Source of the DNA: Haloplanus vescus
GTDB lineage: Archaea; Halobacteriota; Halobacteria; Halobacteriales; Haloferacaceae
DNA: 64,000 nt
Assembly: GCF_900107665.1 (NCBI RefSeq)
Contig: NZ_FNQT01000002.1
Span: 250,286-314,285, forward strand
Direction of reading: 5' to 3'
Under the pieces are notes generated by a model. That model searched no databases. It saw only the letters and a program-made list of their open reading frames with translations, and was not told the origin of the DNA. This document shows positions 9,055 through 18,211 of the stretch, piece after piece. Position 1 is the stretch's first letter, and each line of letters begins with the position of its first letter. The position numbers were made by a program, and so were the translations under genes.

Positions 9055-9414
9055 TCAGTCACTCGCGATGTCGTCGCTGGCGACGACGACCAGCGAGTCC
9101 TGCGTGGGTGCGTACACCGTCATCTCGCGTCCCTTCACGGAGTACCGGGTGCCCGCCTCAGCCACCAAGCCGGCGGCCTCCAAGTTGCCGATGTGGTGGC
9201 GGACGTTCTGGAGCGACGTCGACACCGACTCTGCGAGTTCGGAGACGGTCGCCGGACGCTCTTCGAGGGCTGTCAGAATCGCTCGCGCCGTATCAGAGGA
9301 GACGGAGTCGAGCAGCTGTTCGGCGTCGTCGTCCGTGAGCGACAGGACGCGGAGGTCCCCTTCTCCCTCGGGCGTTACGTCTCGCTCGAGACGGGTGGGC
9401 AAGAGCCCCGACAT
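9055..9414 (-). CDS. ArsR-family winged-helix regulator
   Basis: The 119-aa protein contains an ArsR-like winged helix at about residues 35-95 (DTARAILTALEERPATVSELAESV, then SLQNVRHHIGNLEAAGLV). A short beta C-terminus (GREMTVYAPTQDSLVVVA) follows. Such halophilic regulators bind promoter DNA as dimers, and their ligands are mostly unknown. It is divergent from nnr across a 129-bp region that holds a TATA-like box, so it may regulate itself or nnr; this is inference from position only. Confidence 0.8.
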   Translation of the reverse strand: MSGLLPTRLERDVTPEGEGDLRVLSLTDDDAEQLLDSVSSDTARAILTALEERPATVSELAESVSTSLQNVRHHIGNLEAAGLVAEAGTRYSVKGREMTVYAPTQDSLVVVASDDIASD

Positions 9415-9510
9415 TACGTCGTCGGTTCCGCATCGACCCCCAAAACCCTTCGCCAGAATCTCATTCGGTAACTCGAATGATACGTATGGCGGGCGACGAC
9501 GCCGTGGCGA

Positions 9511-9519
9511 ATACTATAA
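9511..9519 (+). promoter_or_regulatory. Probable TATA box of nnr-moaC
   Basis: The motif atactataa lies 25-33 bases upstream of the nnr ATG at 9544 and predicts a leaderless mRNA. It is in the divergent region shared with the ArsR-type gene. Confidence 0.5.
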
Positions 9520-9543
9520 CGGCCGTCGGAGCAACGTCCACCC

Positions 9544-10977
9544 ATGATAACGGCAGAGCGGATGGCGGCGGTGGACGAGAACGCCGCCGCCCTCGGCGTC
9601 CCGCGCAAGCAGTTGATGGAGTCGAGCGGTAACGCCGTCGCGAGGGCGGTCAGGCGCGTGGCCGCGCCCGGCGACTCGGTGGCGCTGGTCTGTGGCCGCG
9701 GCAACAACGGCGGCGACGCCTTCGTCGCCGCGCGCTTTCTCGACGACCACGACCCGACCGTCCACCTCCTCGGGCGGCCCGAGACAATCGCGACCGACAT
9801 CGCCCGCGAGAACTGGGTGGCGCTGGAACGGGCCGAATACGATACCCGCGTCGTCCGCGACGCGCAGGAACTGGCGCTCGACGACCCCGACGTGGTCGTC
9901 GACGCGATGCTCGGCACGGGCGTGACGGGCGCGCTCCGCGAACCGGAGCACACGGCCGCAGCGGCCATCAACGACACCGACGCCACCGTCGTCGCCGTCG
10001 ACGTGCCCTCGGGCGTCGACGCCGACACGGGCGAGGCGGCCGGCGTCGCCGTCGACGCCGACCACGTCGTCACCTTCCACGACGCCAAACCCGGCCTCGA
10101 CGACCACGAAGTGACCGTCGCCGACATCGGCATCCCCGAAACGGCCGAACTGTTCGCGGGGCCGGGCGACCGCACCGTCCTCTCGCGCCCGGCGGACGCC
10201 CACAAGGGCGCGTTCGGCGAAGTCCTCGTCGTCGGCGGCGGCCCCTACACCGGCGCCCCCGCCCTCGCCGCGCAGGCGGCGATGCGCGCCGGGGCCGACC
10301 TCGTTCGCGTCGTCTGTCCCGAATCCGTCGCCCGCGAGGTGCAGAGTTTCGAGGAGGGCCTCATCGTCCGGCCGTTCGAGGGCGACCGACTCACGACCGA
10401 CCACCTCGACCGGATTCGTGCCCTCGCCGCCGACCACGACGCCGTCGTCTTCGGCCCCGGCTTGGGCGACGACCCCGCGACGCTCGACGCCGTCCGCGCG
10501 TTCCTCGCCGACTACGACGGGCGCGCAGTCGTCGACGCCGACGCCCTGCAGGTCGTCCCGGATGTCGACACCGACGCCACCCTCCTCTGTACGCCCCATC
10601 AGGGCGAACTCCGCGCGATGGGCGGGCCGAGCGCCGACGACTGGCGGGAGCGACTCGACGCCGTCGCCGACTTCGCCGCCGACATCGGTCACACGCTGCT
10701 GGTGAAAGGCGCCTACGACGTGATTGCCGACGGGAGCGACGCCCGCGTGAACCGCACGGGCAACCCGGGCATGACCGTCGGCGGCACCGGCGACGTACTC
10801 GCGGGGACAGCGGGCGCCCTCCTCGCGACGCAAGCGCCCCTCAACGCGGGAACGCTCGCCGCCTACGCGAACGGCCTCGCAGGCGACCACGTCGTCGAGG
10901 ACCGTGGCTATGGCTTGCTGGCGAGCGACCTCCTCCCTGCACTGCCGCGGGCCCTGTGGGGTGATGCCGATGAGTGA
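9544..10977 (+). CDS. nnr: Bifunctional NAD(P)H-hydrate epimerase / ADP-dependent dehydratase
   Basis: The 477-aa protein fuses the two NAD(P)HX repair domains. The N-terminal YjeF_N epimerase has CGRGNNGGDAFVAAR near residue 58 and DAMLGTGVTG near 122. The C-terminal ribokinase-like dehydratase (from about residue 215) has GPGLGDDPATL, a TPHQGELRA motif and the catalytic NPGMTVGGTGDVLAG. It repairs damaged nicotinamide dinucleotide hydrates in the cytosol using ADP. The length is normal for the bifunctional form. moaC overlaps its 3' end by 8 bp, indicating co-translation. Confidence 0.95.
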   Translation: MITAERMAAVDENAAALGVPRKQLMESSGNAVARAVRRVAAPGDSVALVCGRGNNGGDAFVAARFLDDHDPTVHLLGRPETIATDIARENWVALERAEYDTRVVRDAQELALDDPDVVVDAMLGTGVTGALREPEHTAAAAINDTDATVVAVDVPSGVDADTGEAAGVAVDADHVVTFHDAKPGLDDHEVTVADIGIPETAELFAGPGDRTVLSRPADAHKGAFGEVLVVGGGPYTGAPALAAQAAMRAGADLVRVVCPESVAREVQSFEEGLIVRPFEGDRLTTDHLDRIRALAADHDAVVFGPGLGDDPATLDAVRAFLADYDGRAVVDADALQVVPDVDTDATLLCTPHQGELRAMGGPSADDWRERLDAVADFAADIGHTLLVKGAYDVIADGSDARVNRTGNPGMTVGGTGDVLAGTAGALLATQAPLNAGTLAAYANGLAGDHVVEDRGYGLLASDLLPALPRALWGDADE

Positions 10978-11455
10978 CGAGTCCGACGACCTGACTCACA
11001 CCGACGAGTCGGGGAACGTCCAGATGGTCGACGTGGGCGACAAGCCCGACACGGCGCGTCGCGCCGTCGCGCGCGGCGAGATTCACCTCCAGCCGTCGAC
11101 GATTGCGGCCATCACCGACGACCAGATCGGCAAGGGCGACGTGCTCGCCACCGCCCGCGTCGGCGCCGTGCAAGCCGTCAAGCACACGTGGGAGACGATT
11201 CCGATGTGTCACCAGATTCCGATTACGAACGTCGAGACGGAGTTCGACGTGGGCGAGGACCGCGTGACGCTGACCGTCGCTGTCGAGACGACGGGCAAAA
11301 CCGGCTGTGAGATGGAGGCGCTCGAAGGCACGACCACCGGCCTGAACGTCGTCTGGGACATGGTGAAGGCGGCGGAGAAAGACGAGGACGGCGAGTATCC
11401 CGACACCGGGATTCGAGACGTGCGGGTCGTTGAGAAGACGAAACGGACCCTGTAG
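10970..11455 (+). CDS. moaC: Cyclic pyranopterin monophosphate synthase MoaC
   Basis: This protein of about 161 aa catalyses the second half of the first step of molybdenum cofactor synthesis. Diagnostic segments are VQMVDVGDKPDTARRAVA, the KHTWETIPMCHQIP active-site region, TGCEMEALEGTT and VWDMVKAAEK. The start at 10970 (MSDESDD) was preferred; an in-frame ATG two codons upstream at 10964 is equally possible. It overlaps the 3' end of nnr by 8 bp, forming a two-gene operon. The other moa genes are not in this window. Confidence 0.95.
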   Translation: MSDESDDLTHTDESGNVQMVDVGDKPDTARRAVARGEIHLQPSTIAAITDDQIGKGDVLATARVGAVQAVKHTWETIPMCHQIPITNVETEFDVGEDRVTLTVAVETTGKTGCEMEALEGTTTGLNVVWDMVKAAEKDEDGEYPDTGIRDVRVVEKTKRTL

Positions 11456-11517
11456 CCGCGGCCGAACGTCGTCCCAGCCGACCGCGGTGCGGTCGACCGT
11501 GACGGGTTCACCCGGGA

Positions 11518-12813
11518 CTAGACTGATTCGACAGTGGCGAGGTCACTCGCCTTCGCCCGGGCGCGTTCGATAATGGCGGGACGGGCCTCGAACTCCAGCG
11601 TCACCTGTTCGCCCTCGTAGTCCTCGCGTTCGACGTTCGCGTGGTCGTGGACCCACGAGACGAGACTCATCGTGTCGTCGCCGAGGGGGAGGACGAGTCG
11701 CTCGAACTGCCAGTCGGGGAGTTCGTCCTCGATGCGGTCACGGAGCGCGTCGACGCGTTCGCCGGTCAACCCCGAGACGGCGACGGGGTTGGGCGCCAGC
11801 GCCGCCAGCGCCTCGCGTTTCTCCGCGAGTTCCTCGTCGTCGACGCGGTCGATTTTGTTCAACACGGTGACGATGGGCGCCTCGTTGCGTTCGTACAGCG
11901 TGTCGTGACAGGTGACGAGTTTCTCCCGCATCTCCTCGACGTCCTCGCTCGCGTCGACGACGAGGAGGACGAGGTCGGCGTGATAGACGGAGTCCAGCGT
12001 GGACTCGAACGACTCGACCAGCCAGTGGGGCAGGTCCGAGACGAATCCGACCGTGTCGGTGAGGAGGACATCGCGTTGCCCGGTGTCGGCGCGGCGGGTG
12101 GTCGTCCCGAGCGTCGTGAACAGGCGGTCCTCGCTCTCGGCGGTGGTTTCGAGGTCCGGGTGTCGGTCCTCGTTCTCGTCCACGTCGAGTTCGGCGGCGA
12201 GTCGCCGCATCAGCGTCGACTTGCCGGCGTTCGTGTAGCCCGCGAGCGCCACGAGGTCGAACCCCGACTCGCGCCGTTGCTCGCGCCGTGTCTCCGCCTT
12301 GTCCGCGATGGCGTCGAGTTCGCGTTTGATTTCCGCGATTTGGTTTTTGATGTCGCGCTCGCGGCTCTGGTCGTACTCCCCGAGGCCCATAAAGCCGGGG
12401 CGCTCGTCGCGCGTGGCGAGACTCGTCTTGGCCTCCGCCCGCGGGAGTTCGTAGCGCAGTTCCGCGAGTTCGACCTGCAGTTGCGCCTTGCGGGTCTGGG
12501 CGCGCTGGCCGAAGATGTCGAGAATGAGGGTGAAGCGGTCGACGACCTCGACGCCCTCCGGCAGTTTCCCGCCGATGTTGTACGTCTGGTATGGTCCGAG
12601 TCGGTTGTCGACGATGACAGTATCGGCGCCGGATTCGGCCGTCAGCGCGGCGAGTTCGTCGGCTTTCCCCTCGCCAAACGCGTAGGCGGCGTCCTCCTCG
12701 CGGGTCTGAGTGAGTTCGCCGACGACCTCGTAGCCCGCCGCTTGGGCGAGGTCTTTGATTTCGGTCAGGTCGGCGGTTCCGCGCTCGACGCGCTTGGCGA
12801 CGACCGCCTTCAT
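11518..12813 (-). CDS. hflX: GTPase HflX
   Basis: The protein is about 431 aa from MKAVVAKRVERG. It has the HflX N-terminal domain with GEGKADELAAL and RLGPYQTYNIG, and the HflX glycine-rich linker (RDERPGFMGLGEYDQSRERDIKNQI is present in shortened form). The Era-like GTPase has G1 GYTNAGKST near residue 190, G3 DTVGFVSDLP and G4 NKID. Family members bind the large ribosomal subunit and split stalled or stressed ribosomes, which fits the rescue genes elsewhere in the window. The start at 12813 was chosen over an upstream in-frame codon because the conserved domain begins there; the extra 25 residues would be basic and unlike the rest. Confidence 0.93.
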   Translation of the reverse strand: MKAVVAKRVERGTADLTEIKDLAQAAGYEVVGELTQTREEDAAYAFGEGKADELAALTAESGADTVIVDNRLGPYQTYNIGGKLPEGVEVVDRFTLILDIFGQRAQTRKAQLQVELAELRYELPRAEAKTSLATRDERPGFMGLGEYDQSRERDIKNQIAEIKRELDAIADKAETRREQRRESGFDLVALAGYTNAGKSTLMRRLAAELDVDENEDRHPDLETTAESEDRLFTTLGTTTRRADTGQRDVLLTDTVGFVSDLPHWLVESFESTLDSVYHADLVLLVVDASEDVEEMREKLVTCHDTLYERNEAPIVTVLNKIDRVDDEELAEKREALAALAPNPVAVSGLTGERVDALRDRIEDELPDWQFERLVLPLGDDTMSLVSWVHDHANVEREDYEGEQVTLEFEARPAIIERARAKASDLATVESV

Positions 12814-12924
12814 CGGCTCACCTTCGGACCGTTTGGTGCCGCGTCGGTTTCCTGCACGAGTTAGTTCCGATGTTGGCGCTCGAACCACTTAAACTCCGCT
12901 CGCCGGGCGTGTCACCGCCACAAC

Positions 12925-12932
12925 TGACTTAA
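12925..12932 (+). promoter_or_regulatory. Probable TATA box of the FUN14 gene
   Basis: The sequence acttaact is about 25-30 bases before the ATG at 12955 and suits a leaderless transcript. The 141-bp region is shared with divergent hflX. Confidence 0.4.
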
Positions 12933-12954
12933 CTGCGACTGGCCCACAACCGGT

Positions 12955-13293
12955 ATGGACGGACTGCTCGTCGCGTTACAACTGGGGATCGACCCGCAGC
13001 AACTCGGCCTCGAGTTCGGTGGCGGGGCCGCAATCGGGGGCATCATCGGTTTCGCGGCCAAGAAACTCGCCAAGATCATCGCCATCATCGTCGGCCTCGA
13101 ACTCGCACTGTTCAAATTCTTGGAGTCGCGTGAGATTCTCAGCGTCGACTGGTCGGCGCTCTCGGCGGGGATGCTGAAGACGGGGTCGAACGCGGCGAGC
13201 GGTCCGCCGGGCTGGGTGTCGACCATCCTCTCGACGCTCTCGGTGTCGGCCGGCTTCACCGGCGGCTTCCTGCTCGGCTTCCGGCGCGGATAG
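12955..13293 (+). CDS. FUN14-family membrane protein
   Basis: This 112-aa protein has the FUN14 pattern. A glycine-rich amphipathic start (FGGGAAIGGIIGFAAKKLAK) runs into the helix IIAIIVGLELALFKFLES, and a C-terminal helix contains SAGFTGGFLLGFRRG. In eukaryotes FUN14 proteins sit in mitochondrial outer membranes; the archaeal role is unknown. It converges on the SBDS gene with directly abutting stop codons (13293 and 13294), so transcription must end inside the opposite gene. Confidence 0.85.
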   Translation: MDGLLVALQLGIDPQQLGLEFGGGAAIGGIIGFAAKKLAKIIAIIVGLELALFKFLESREILSVDWSALSAGMLKTGSNAASGPPGWVSTILSTLSVSAGFTGGFLLGFRRG

Positions 13294-14019
13294 TTAGCGC
13301 ACGTTCAGGTCGTCTTCGTCCTTGACGATGCGCGTCTCTGCTTCGCCGCTCGTCAGCTCGTTCACCAGGTCGTAGAACTCGTTTTGCATCCCTGCCGGGA
13401 AGGTGAGCACGCCGACCCACGAGCCGTCGGCCTGCCACTCCTCGCGCTCTAACTCGCCGAACTGCCGAATCTTCGCCTGCGCGCTCCCGGCGTACTCGGC
13501 GGGGACTTGGACCGCCACCGTCACCTCCGCGAAGCGGATGGGGATGACGGGGCGGAGTGCGTCGAGGGCCTCGTCCACCTGCGTCTCGATGCGTTCCATG
13601 GGGTCGACGCGGAAGCCGGCCTCTTCGAGTGCGCGCTCGATGCGCTCGGGCGGGTGGGGCGCGTCGTCCATCTGCGGATTGACCGCGTTGCGCGCGATTC
13701 GGTTGATCAACTGCTTGCGCTTCTGTTCCTGCATCTGCTCGCGCTGTTCGGCAGTAATCTGGATTTCGCCTTCCCTGACCACCTCCGGAATTATCTCCAG
13801 CGGGTCGGTCGTCCCGAACACCTCTTCGAGGTCCGCTTCGGCGGGTCGGTCGCCGCGCGAGGCGTTCTCGAAGACGTCCTCGGCGGCGATGACGTCCTCT
13901 AGGTCGCCGTCGAACTCGCCGCGCTTGATGGCGAGTGCGGCGTCGGGGTCGATCAGTACCTCGAACCGCTCGCCGTGGGATTCGAGGCGCGCCGTGACGG
14001 CCTCGTCGAGCGAAATCAT
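13294..14019 (-). CDS. Ribosome maturation protein SBDS
   Basis: This 241-aa protein has the three SBDS domains. The N-terminal FYSH domain (MISLDEAVTARLESHGERFEVLIDPDAAL, shown only as landmark residues) carries DVIAAEDVFENASRG. The central helical domain contains QREQMQEQKRKQLINRIARN and the DAPHPPERIERALEEA motif. The C-terminal ferredoxin-like domain follows (RFAEVTVAVQVPAEYAG). Length matches archaeal SBDS. The eukaryotic homologue with EFL1 removes eIF6 from 60S subunits; the archaeal protein is thought to act similarly in large-subunit maturation. Its usual exosome-cluster neighbours are absent here. Confidence 0.95.
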   Translation of the reverse strand: MISLDEAVTARLESHGERFEVLIDPDAALAIKRGEFDGDLEDVIAAEDVFENASRGDRPAEADLEEVFGTTDPLEIIPEVVREGEIQITAEQREQMQEQKRKQLINRIARNAVNPQMDDAPHPPERIERALEEAGFRVDPMERIETQVDEALDALRPVIPIRFAEVTVAVQVPAEYAGSAQAKIRQFGELEREEWQADGSWVGVLTFPAGMQNEFYDLVNELTSGEAETRIVKDEDDLNVR

Positions 14020-14120
14020 GTGCCGGGATACAGCCCCCGGAAGTATATACTCTCGGCTCGGTGACGGCGCCGTCGCTCACCGGTGTCGTCGAACGGGGTG
14101 CCCTCGCGGGCGGTACTCGA

Positions 14121-14459
14121 TTAGGAGAGGTCCTCGATGGTCGAGAGGAGCGTGTCCTTGTCCTGCACGCCGATGAGACGCTCGGCCTGCTCGCCGTTGG
14201 CGTAGAACTCCAGCGTCGGGACGCTCTGGATGCCGCGGTCCTGTGCCAGTTCCTGGAGTGCGTCGATGTCGACTTTCAGCACGACGGCATCGGTCTCGGC
14301 GGCGATTTCCTCGACGGTCGGCTCCAGCATCTTGCAGGGACCACACCAGTCCGCGTAGTAGTCCACGAGGACGACGGCGTTGTCCTCCACGAGTTCGGAC
14401 AGGTGCTCGGCGCTTTCGACGTGAATCGGTTCCGACGGGTCGGCAGTCGACGTGCTCAT
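14121..14459 (-). CDS. trxA: Thioredoxin
   Basis: This 112-aa thioredoxin has the redox motif WCGPCK near residues 38-43. It also has the cis-Pro segment SVPTLEFYANGE and the family KVDIDALQELAQDRGIQ. A short Ser/Thr/Asp-rich N-terminal tail precedes the fold. It is a cytosolic disulfide reductase. It lies 101 bp upstream of SBDS on the same strand, separated by a small gap with no other gene. Confidence 0.95.
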   Translation of the reverse strand: MSTSTADPSEPIHVESAEHLSELVEDNAVVLVDYYADWCGPCKMLEPTVEEIAAETDAVVLKVDIDALQELAQDRGIQSVPTLEFYANGEQAERLIGVQDKDTLLSTIEDLS

Positions 14460-14523
14460 ACAGCAACCTAACGAGCCTATCCCCTTAACGGTTGAGCCGT
14501 GTTGGCGCGCCCGCGCACGACCG

Positions 14524-15186
14524 CTAGTCGACCCGGTATTCGAGGACGACGCCGTCGTCTACGCGCTCGACGGCGGCCAGTTCGAGCGACGGGAACTCCT
14601 CGACGAAGCCCTCGCCGTCCGCCAGTGTGGGCGCGTCTCGTCCCCCGATGACCAGCGACCCGACGAACACGCTGAGTTCGTCGACCAAGCCCGCCTCGAA
14701 CAGCGAGTAGATGAGTTCGCCGCCCCCCTCCGCCAGCAGTCGAGCCACACCCTCGGCTTCGAGGTCGGCCAGCGCCGCCGCGAGGTCGACCCGCTCGGCC
14801 CCGGCCTCGATGACCGTCGCCCCCGCCTCGCGCAGTCGTTCGACGCGGTCCTCGGGCGCCGCCGCCGAGACGAGCAGATACGTCTCGGCATCGTCGTTCA
14901 GACACGTCGCGTCGGGTGGGGTGCGGGCCCGGGAGTCGGCGACGACGCGGGCCGGATTCGCCGGTCGGCCGTTGCGAAGGCGTTCGACCCGCCGCTGTTC
15001 GGCCTTCACGCCGAGATGGGGGTCGTCCGCGAGAACGGTCCCGACACCCACGAGGACGGCGTCGGCGGCGGCGCGGAGGCGGTCGACGCGGTCGAAATCC
15101 GCCTCGCCCGAGATGCGGACCTGCCGACGCTCTCGGGTCGACAGCTTGCCGTCGACGCTGGTCGCCGCGTTGACGACGACTTCCAT
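14524..15186 (-). CDS. 2,5-diamino-6-(ribosylamino)pyrimidinone 5'-phosphate reductase (riboflavin/F420 pathway)
   Basis: This 220-aa protein belongs to the RibD C-terminal reductase/DHFR-like fold. It has VVVNAATSVDGKLSTRERR at the start, AVLVGVGTVLADDP near residue 45 and the nucleotide-binding LLAEGGGELIYSLFEAGLVDEL near 155. The archaeal stand-alone enzyme reduces the ribosyl group with NADPH in riboflavin synthesis. The start at 15186 was chosen since the conserved fold begins at once; the longer reading frame upstream would cover the rpa promoter. It is divergent from rpa. Confidence 0.88.
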   Translation of the reverse strand: MEVVVNAATSVDGKLSTRERRQVRISGEADFDRVDRLRAAADAVLVGVGTVLADDPHLGVKAEQRRVERLRNGRPANPARVVADSRARTPPDATCLNDDAETYLLVSAAAPEDRVERLREAGATVIEAGAERVDLAAALADLEAEGVARLLAEGGGELIYSLFEAGLVDELSVFVGSLVIGGRDAPTLADGEGFVEEFPSLELAAVERVDDGVVLEYRVD

Positions 15187-15265
15187 GCGAACTCGTTCGG
15201 GCGCGGGCGCAAACCGCTTTCGGTGGGCGCGACGCTCGCAGCGCGGGTCGACGCTCGCGGGCGAG

Positions 15266-15274
15266 GTTTTTAAG
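15266..15274 (+). promoter_or_regulatory. Probable TATA box of the RPA operon
   Basis: The T-rich gtttttaag lies 24-32 bases upstream of the rpa ATG at 15298 and has the classical haloarchaeal TTTTTAAG form. A leaderless transcript is expected. Confidence 0.55.
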
Positions 15275-15297
15275 ACCGCGCGACCAACTCCACACCG

Positions 15298-16572
15298 ATG
15301 CAACTCGACGACCATGCCGAGGAGCTCGCCTCCGACCTCGGCGTAGACAAAGCGGAGGTCAAAGCGGACCTGGAGAGCCTACTCGAATACAACGTGCCGG
15401 TCGAGGAAGCCAAAGCGAGCATCCGCCGGAACCACGGCGGCGATAGCGGGTCGTCGTCGTCCGCGCCGACGGCCAAATCGCTCGCCGACGTTTCCCCCGA
15501 CGACGGCTCCGTCACCGCCACCGTCCGCGTGTTGACCAAGGGGACTCGCTCGATTCGCTATCAGGGCGAGGACCAGGTCATCCGCGAGGGCGAGTTCGCC
15601 GACGAGACGGGGATTATATCCTACACCGCGTGGGAGGAGTTCGACTTCGAACCCGGTGACTCGGTCACCGTCGGCAACGCGAACGTCCGCGAGTGGGAGG
15701 GACGGCCCGAACTCAACCTCGGGACGAACACCACCGTCGCGGCGGCCACCGAGACGGTCGAGACGCCGTACGAGGTGGGCGGTGACCGCGACCTGATCGA
15801 CCTCGAACCCGGCGACCGAGGCCGGGCGGTCGAGGTCCGCGTCCAGGAACTCGACGACCGGACCATCGACGGCCGCGACGGCGAGACGGAGATTCTCTCC
15901 GGCGTCGTCGCCGACGAGACGGCCCGCCTCCCCCTCACGGATTGGGACCCCCATCCCGAACTCGAAGCGGGGGCGTCCGTCCGCCTCGAAGACGTCTACG
16001 TCCGCGAGTACCGCGGCGTGCCACAGGTGAACGTCACGGAGTTCTCGACGGTCCGACCCCTCGACCGCGAGGTGAGCGACCCCGAGACGGCGCCGCGGAT
16101 GCGCGTCGGCGAGGCCGTCGACACCGGCGGCCTGTTCGACGTGGAACTCGTCGGCAACGTCATCGAGGTGCGTGACGGCTCCGGCCTCATCGAGCGCTGT
16201 CCCGACTGCGGGCGCGTCGTCCAGAACGGGCAGTGCCGTGCCCACGGCGACGTGGACGGCGAGGACGACCTGCGCGTGAAGGCCATCCTCGACGACGGCA
16301 CGGGCACCGTCACGACCGTCCTCGACACCGACCTCACCAGCGAGGTGTACGGTGGCGACATCGAGGACGCGAAGGAGGAAGCCCGCGACGCGATGGACAA
16401 AGAAGTCGTCGCCGACGCCATCCGTGAGCGAATCGTCGGGCGCGAGTTCCGCGTCCGCGGGTCGCTCTCGGTCGACGAGTACGGCGCCAACCTCGACGCC
16501 GAGACGTTCGAGGAGTCCGGGGACGACCCGGCCGACCGCGCGAGCGAACTCCTCGCGGGGGTGGCGCGATGA
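15298..16572 (+). CDS. rpa: Replication protein A, OB-fold single-stranded DNA-binding protein with zinc finger
   Basis: This 424-aa haloarchaeal RPA starts with a helical N-terminal domain (EELASDLGVDKAEVKADL, then YNVPVEEAKASIRRN). Two OB folds follow (about 65-150 and 175-270). A third OB-like region carries a zinc finger at about residues 301-317 (CPDCGRV...CRAHG). It binds and protects single-stranded DNA in replication and repair. It is the first gene of a three-gene operon with rpap and a phosphoesterase, the order known for the Haloferax rpa1 and rpa3 operons. Which paralogue this is cannot be decided without alignment. Confidence 0.93.
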   Translation: MQLDDHAEELASDLGVDKAEVKADLESLLEYNVPVEEAKASIRRNHGGDSGSSSSAPTAKSLADVSPDDGSVTATVRVLTKGTRSIRYQGEDQVIREGEFADETGIISYTAWEEFDFEPGDSVTVGNANVREWEGRPELNLGTNTTVAAATETVETPYEVGGDRDLIDLEPGDRGRAVEVRVQELDDRTIDGRDGETEILSGVVADETARLPLTDWDPHPELEAGASVRLEDVYVREYRGVPQVNVTEFSTVRPLDREVSDPETAPRMRVGEAVDTGGLFDVELVGNVIEVRDGSGLIERCPDCGRVVQNGQCRAHGDVDGEDDLRVKAILDDGTGTVTTVLDTDLTSEVYGGDIEDAKEEARDAMDKEVVADAIRERIVGREFRVRGSLSVDEYGANLDAETFEESGDDPADRASELLAGVAR

Positions 16573-18209
16573 GCGCCACCGACGACGGGCCGGGCCGGCG
16601 CGAGGTGGCCCACCGCCTCTTCGCCGCCGAGTTCGACGACGCCACCGTCTCCTACGCCGAGAGCGACGAGGAGCGAGCGCCGAAATACGTCGTCACGCCG
16701 ACGGGCGCGCGGGTGAACCGCCTGTTCGCCGTCGGCGTCCTGACCGAAGTCGAATCGGTCAACGAGGACGTGCTCCGGACGCGCGTGGTCGACCCCACGG
16801 GCGCGTTCGTCTCCTACGCCGGCCAGTACCAACCCGACGCCGCCGCCTTCTTCGAGCGCGCCGACCCGCCGGCGTTCGTCGCGCTCACGGGCAAGGCTCG
16901 AACCTTCGAACCCGACGACGGCGACCGGGTGTACACGTCGGTCCGCCCCGAGAGCGTCTCGACGGTCGACGCCGAGACGCGCGACCGGTGGACCGTCTCC
17001 GCCGCCGAGGCGACGCTTCGCCGTGTCGCCGCGATGGCAGACGCCCACGCGATGGACCTCCGTGGCGACGAACTCGAAGCCGCGCTCCGCGAGGCGGGCT
17101 ACGACGAGTCGCTCGCGGCGGGCATCCCCATCGCCCTCGAACGCTACGGGACGAGCATCGCCTACCTCGACGCCGTTCGCGAGCTGGCACTCGACGCGCT
17201 GGAAGTCGTCGCCGGTGACCGCGACGAGGTGCGCGCCCTCGACGTGGCGCCCGACGACGCGGGCACCACCTCGCTCGGCCCGCTTCCCGAGGCGGTGCAG
17301 CGCGATACCGAGTCGGTCGAGCGAGCGACCCCGAAGAGCGCCGTCGACTCCGACGAGACGGCGACGACCGACGCCGATACGGAACCTGACGCGACCGACG
17401 ACCCGGCGACGCCCGAAGCCGATACGGAACCTGACGCGACTGACGACCCGGCGACGCCGGACGAGTCGGCAACGCCGGACGAATCGACGGCAACGGCCGA
17501 CGTAGACACCGTATCGGAGACTGCGGCGTCGCCCGACGACGCCGCGGAATCGACGGCGACCGACGAGACGGAGAGCGAACCGACGCCCGCCGAGACGGAA
17601 CCCGACGACGTTGCCGCCGAGACGAGCGAACCGTCGACAAGCACGGAGCAGTCCACCGAAGCTGCGAGCGACGCCGACGACCCCGCCAGTCCCGATGAAT
17701 CCGCCGACGCCGACGACATCGGCGAACCAGCCGACACTAGCGGCCTCGACGAATCCGCCGACACCGGCGACCTCGGCGAATTCGACGACGACGACGACCT
17801 CTACGAGCTCGACGAGGAGGAACGCGCCGAGGTGGAAGCCGAGTTCGACGTCGGCTTCGAGAGCGGCGCGGAGGTCGGCGACCCGGGCGAGGCCGATATC
17901 GATGTCCCCGGCCCCGAGGACTTGGAGGAAGGCGTCGGCGAGGTGGCCGAAGAGACACAGGACGAGGCCGACGACACCGTCGACGACGCGGACGCAGAGG
18001 CGGCCGACGAAGACGTCGACCTCGAAACCGCGGCAGTCGACGTCATGGCCGACCTCGACGAGGGCAACGGCGTCCCCCACGACGACGTGGTGGCGGCGGT
18101 GGTCGACGAACACGGTGCCGACCCCGGCGCCGTCGCCGACGCCATCGACGACGCGCTCATGAGCGGGAAGTGCTACGAGCCGAGCGAGGACCGCCTGAAG
18201 GCGATCTGA
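16569..18209 (+). CDS. rpap: RPA-associated protein (COG3390) with long acidic repeat linker
   Basis: This 546-aa protein overlaps rpa by 4 bp (ATGA). The N-terminus (REVAHRLFAAEFDDATVSYAE, VTPTGARVNRLFAVGVLTEVE) is the OB-fold core of the haloarchaeal RPA-associated family. A region of about 215 residues rich in Asp, Glu, Thr, Ser, Pro and Ala follows (about 255-470) and is surely disordered. The C-terminal 65 residues (DLETAAVDVMADLDEGNGV, then HDDVVAAVVDEHGAD) look like a small winged-helix or RPA32C-like domain. It probably works with RPA on single-stranded DNA. The linker has a tandem 45-bp duplication. The protein is long for the family because of this linker. Confidence 0.88.
   Translation: MSATDDGPGRREVAHRLFAAEFDDATVSYAESDEERAPKYVVTPTGARVNRLFAVGVLTEVESVNEDVLRTRVVDPTGAFVSYAGQYQPDAAAFFERADPPAFVALTGKARTFEPDDGDRVYTSVRPESVSTVDAETRDRWTVSAAEATLRRVAAMADAHAMDLRGDELEAALREAGYDESLAAGIPIALERYGTSIAYLDAVRELALDALEVVAGDRDEVRALDVAPDDAGTTSLGPLPEAVQRDTESVERATPKSAVDSDETATTDADTEPDATDDPATPEADTEPDATDDPATPDESATPDESTATADVDTVSETAASPDDAAESTATDETESEPTPAETEPDDVAAETSEPSTSTEQSTEAASDADDPASPDESADADDIGEPADTSGLDESADTGDLGEFDDDDDLYELDEEERAEVEAEFDVGFESGAEVGDPGEADIDVPGPEDLEEGVGEVAEETQDEADDTVDDADAEAADEDVDLETAAVDVMADLDEGNGVPHDDVVAAVVDEHGADPGAVADAIDDALMSGKCYEPSEDRLKAI
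17373..17458 (+). repeat. In-gene 45-bp tandem duplication in rpap
   Basis: Two 41-bp copies (17373-17413 and 17418-17458) differ at one base and are spaced with a 45-bp period. They encode two 15-aa copies of the acidic segment ADTEPDATDDPATPE. The frame is kept. It is a recent slippage or unequal-exchange product in the disordered linker. Confidence 0.85.
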
Positions 18210-18211
18210 GC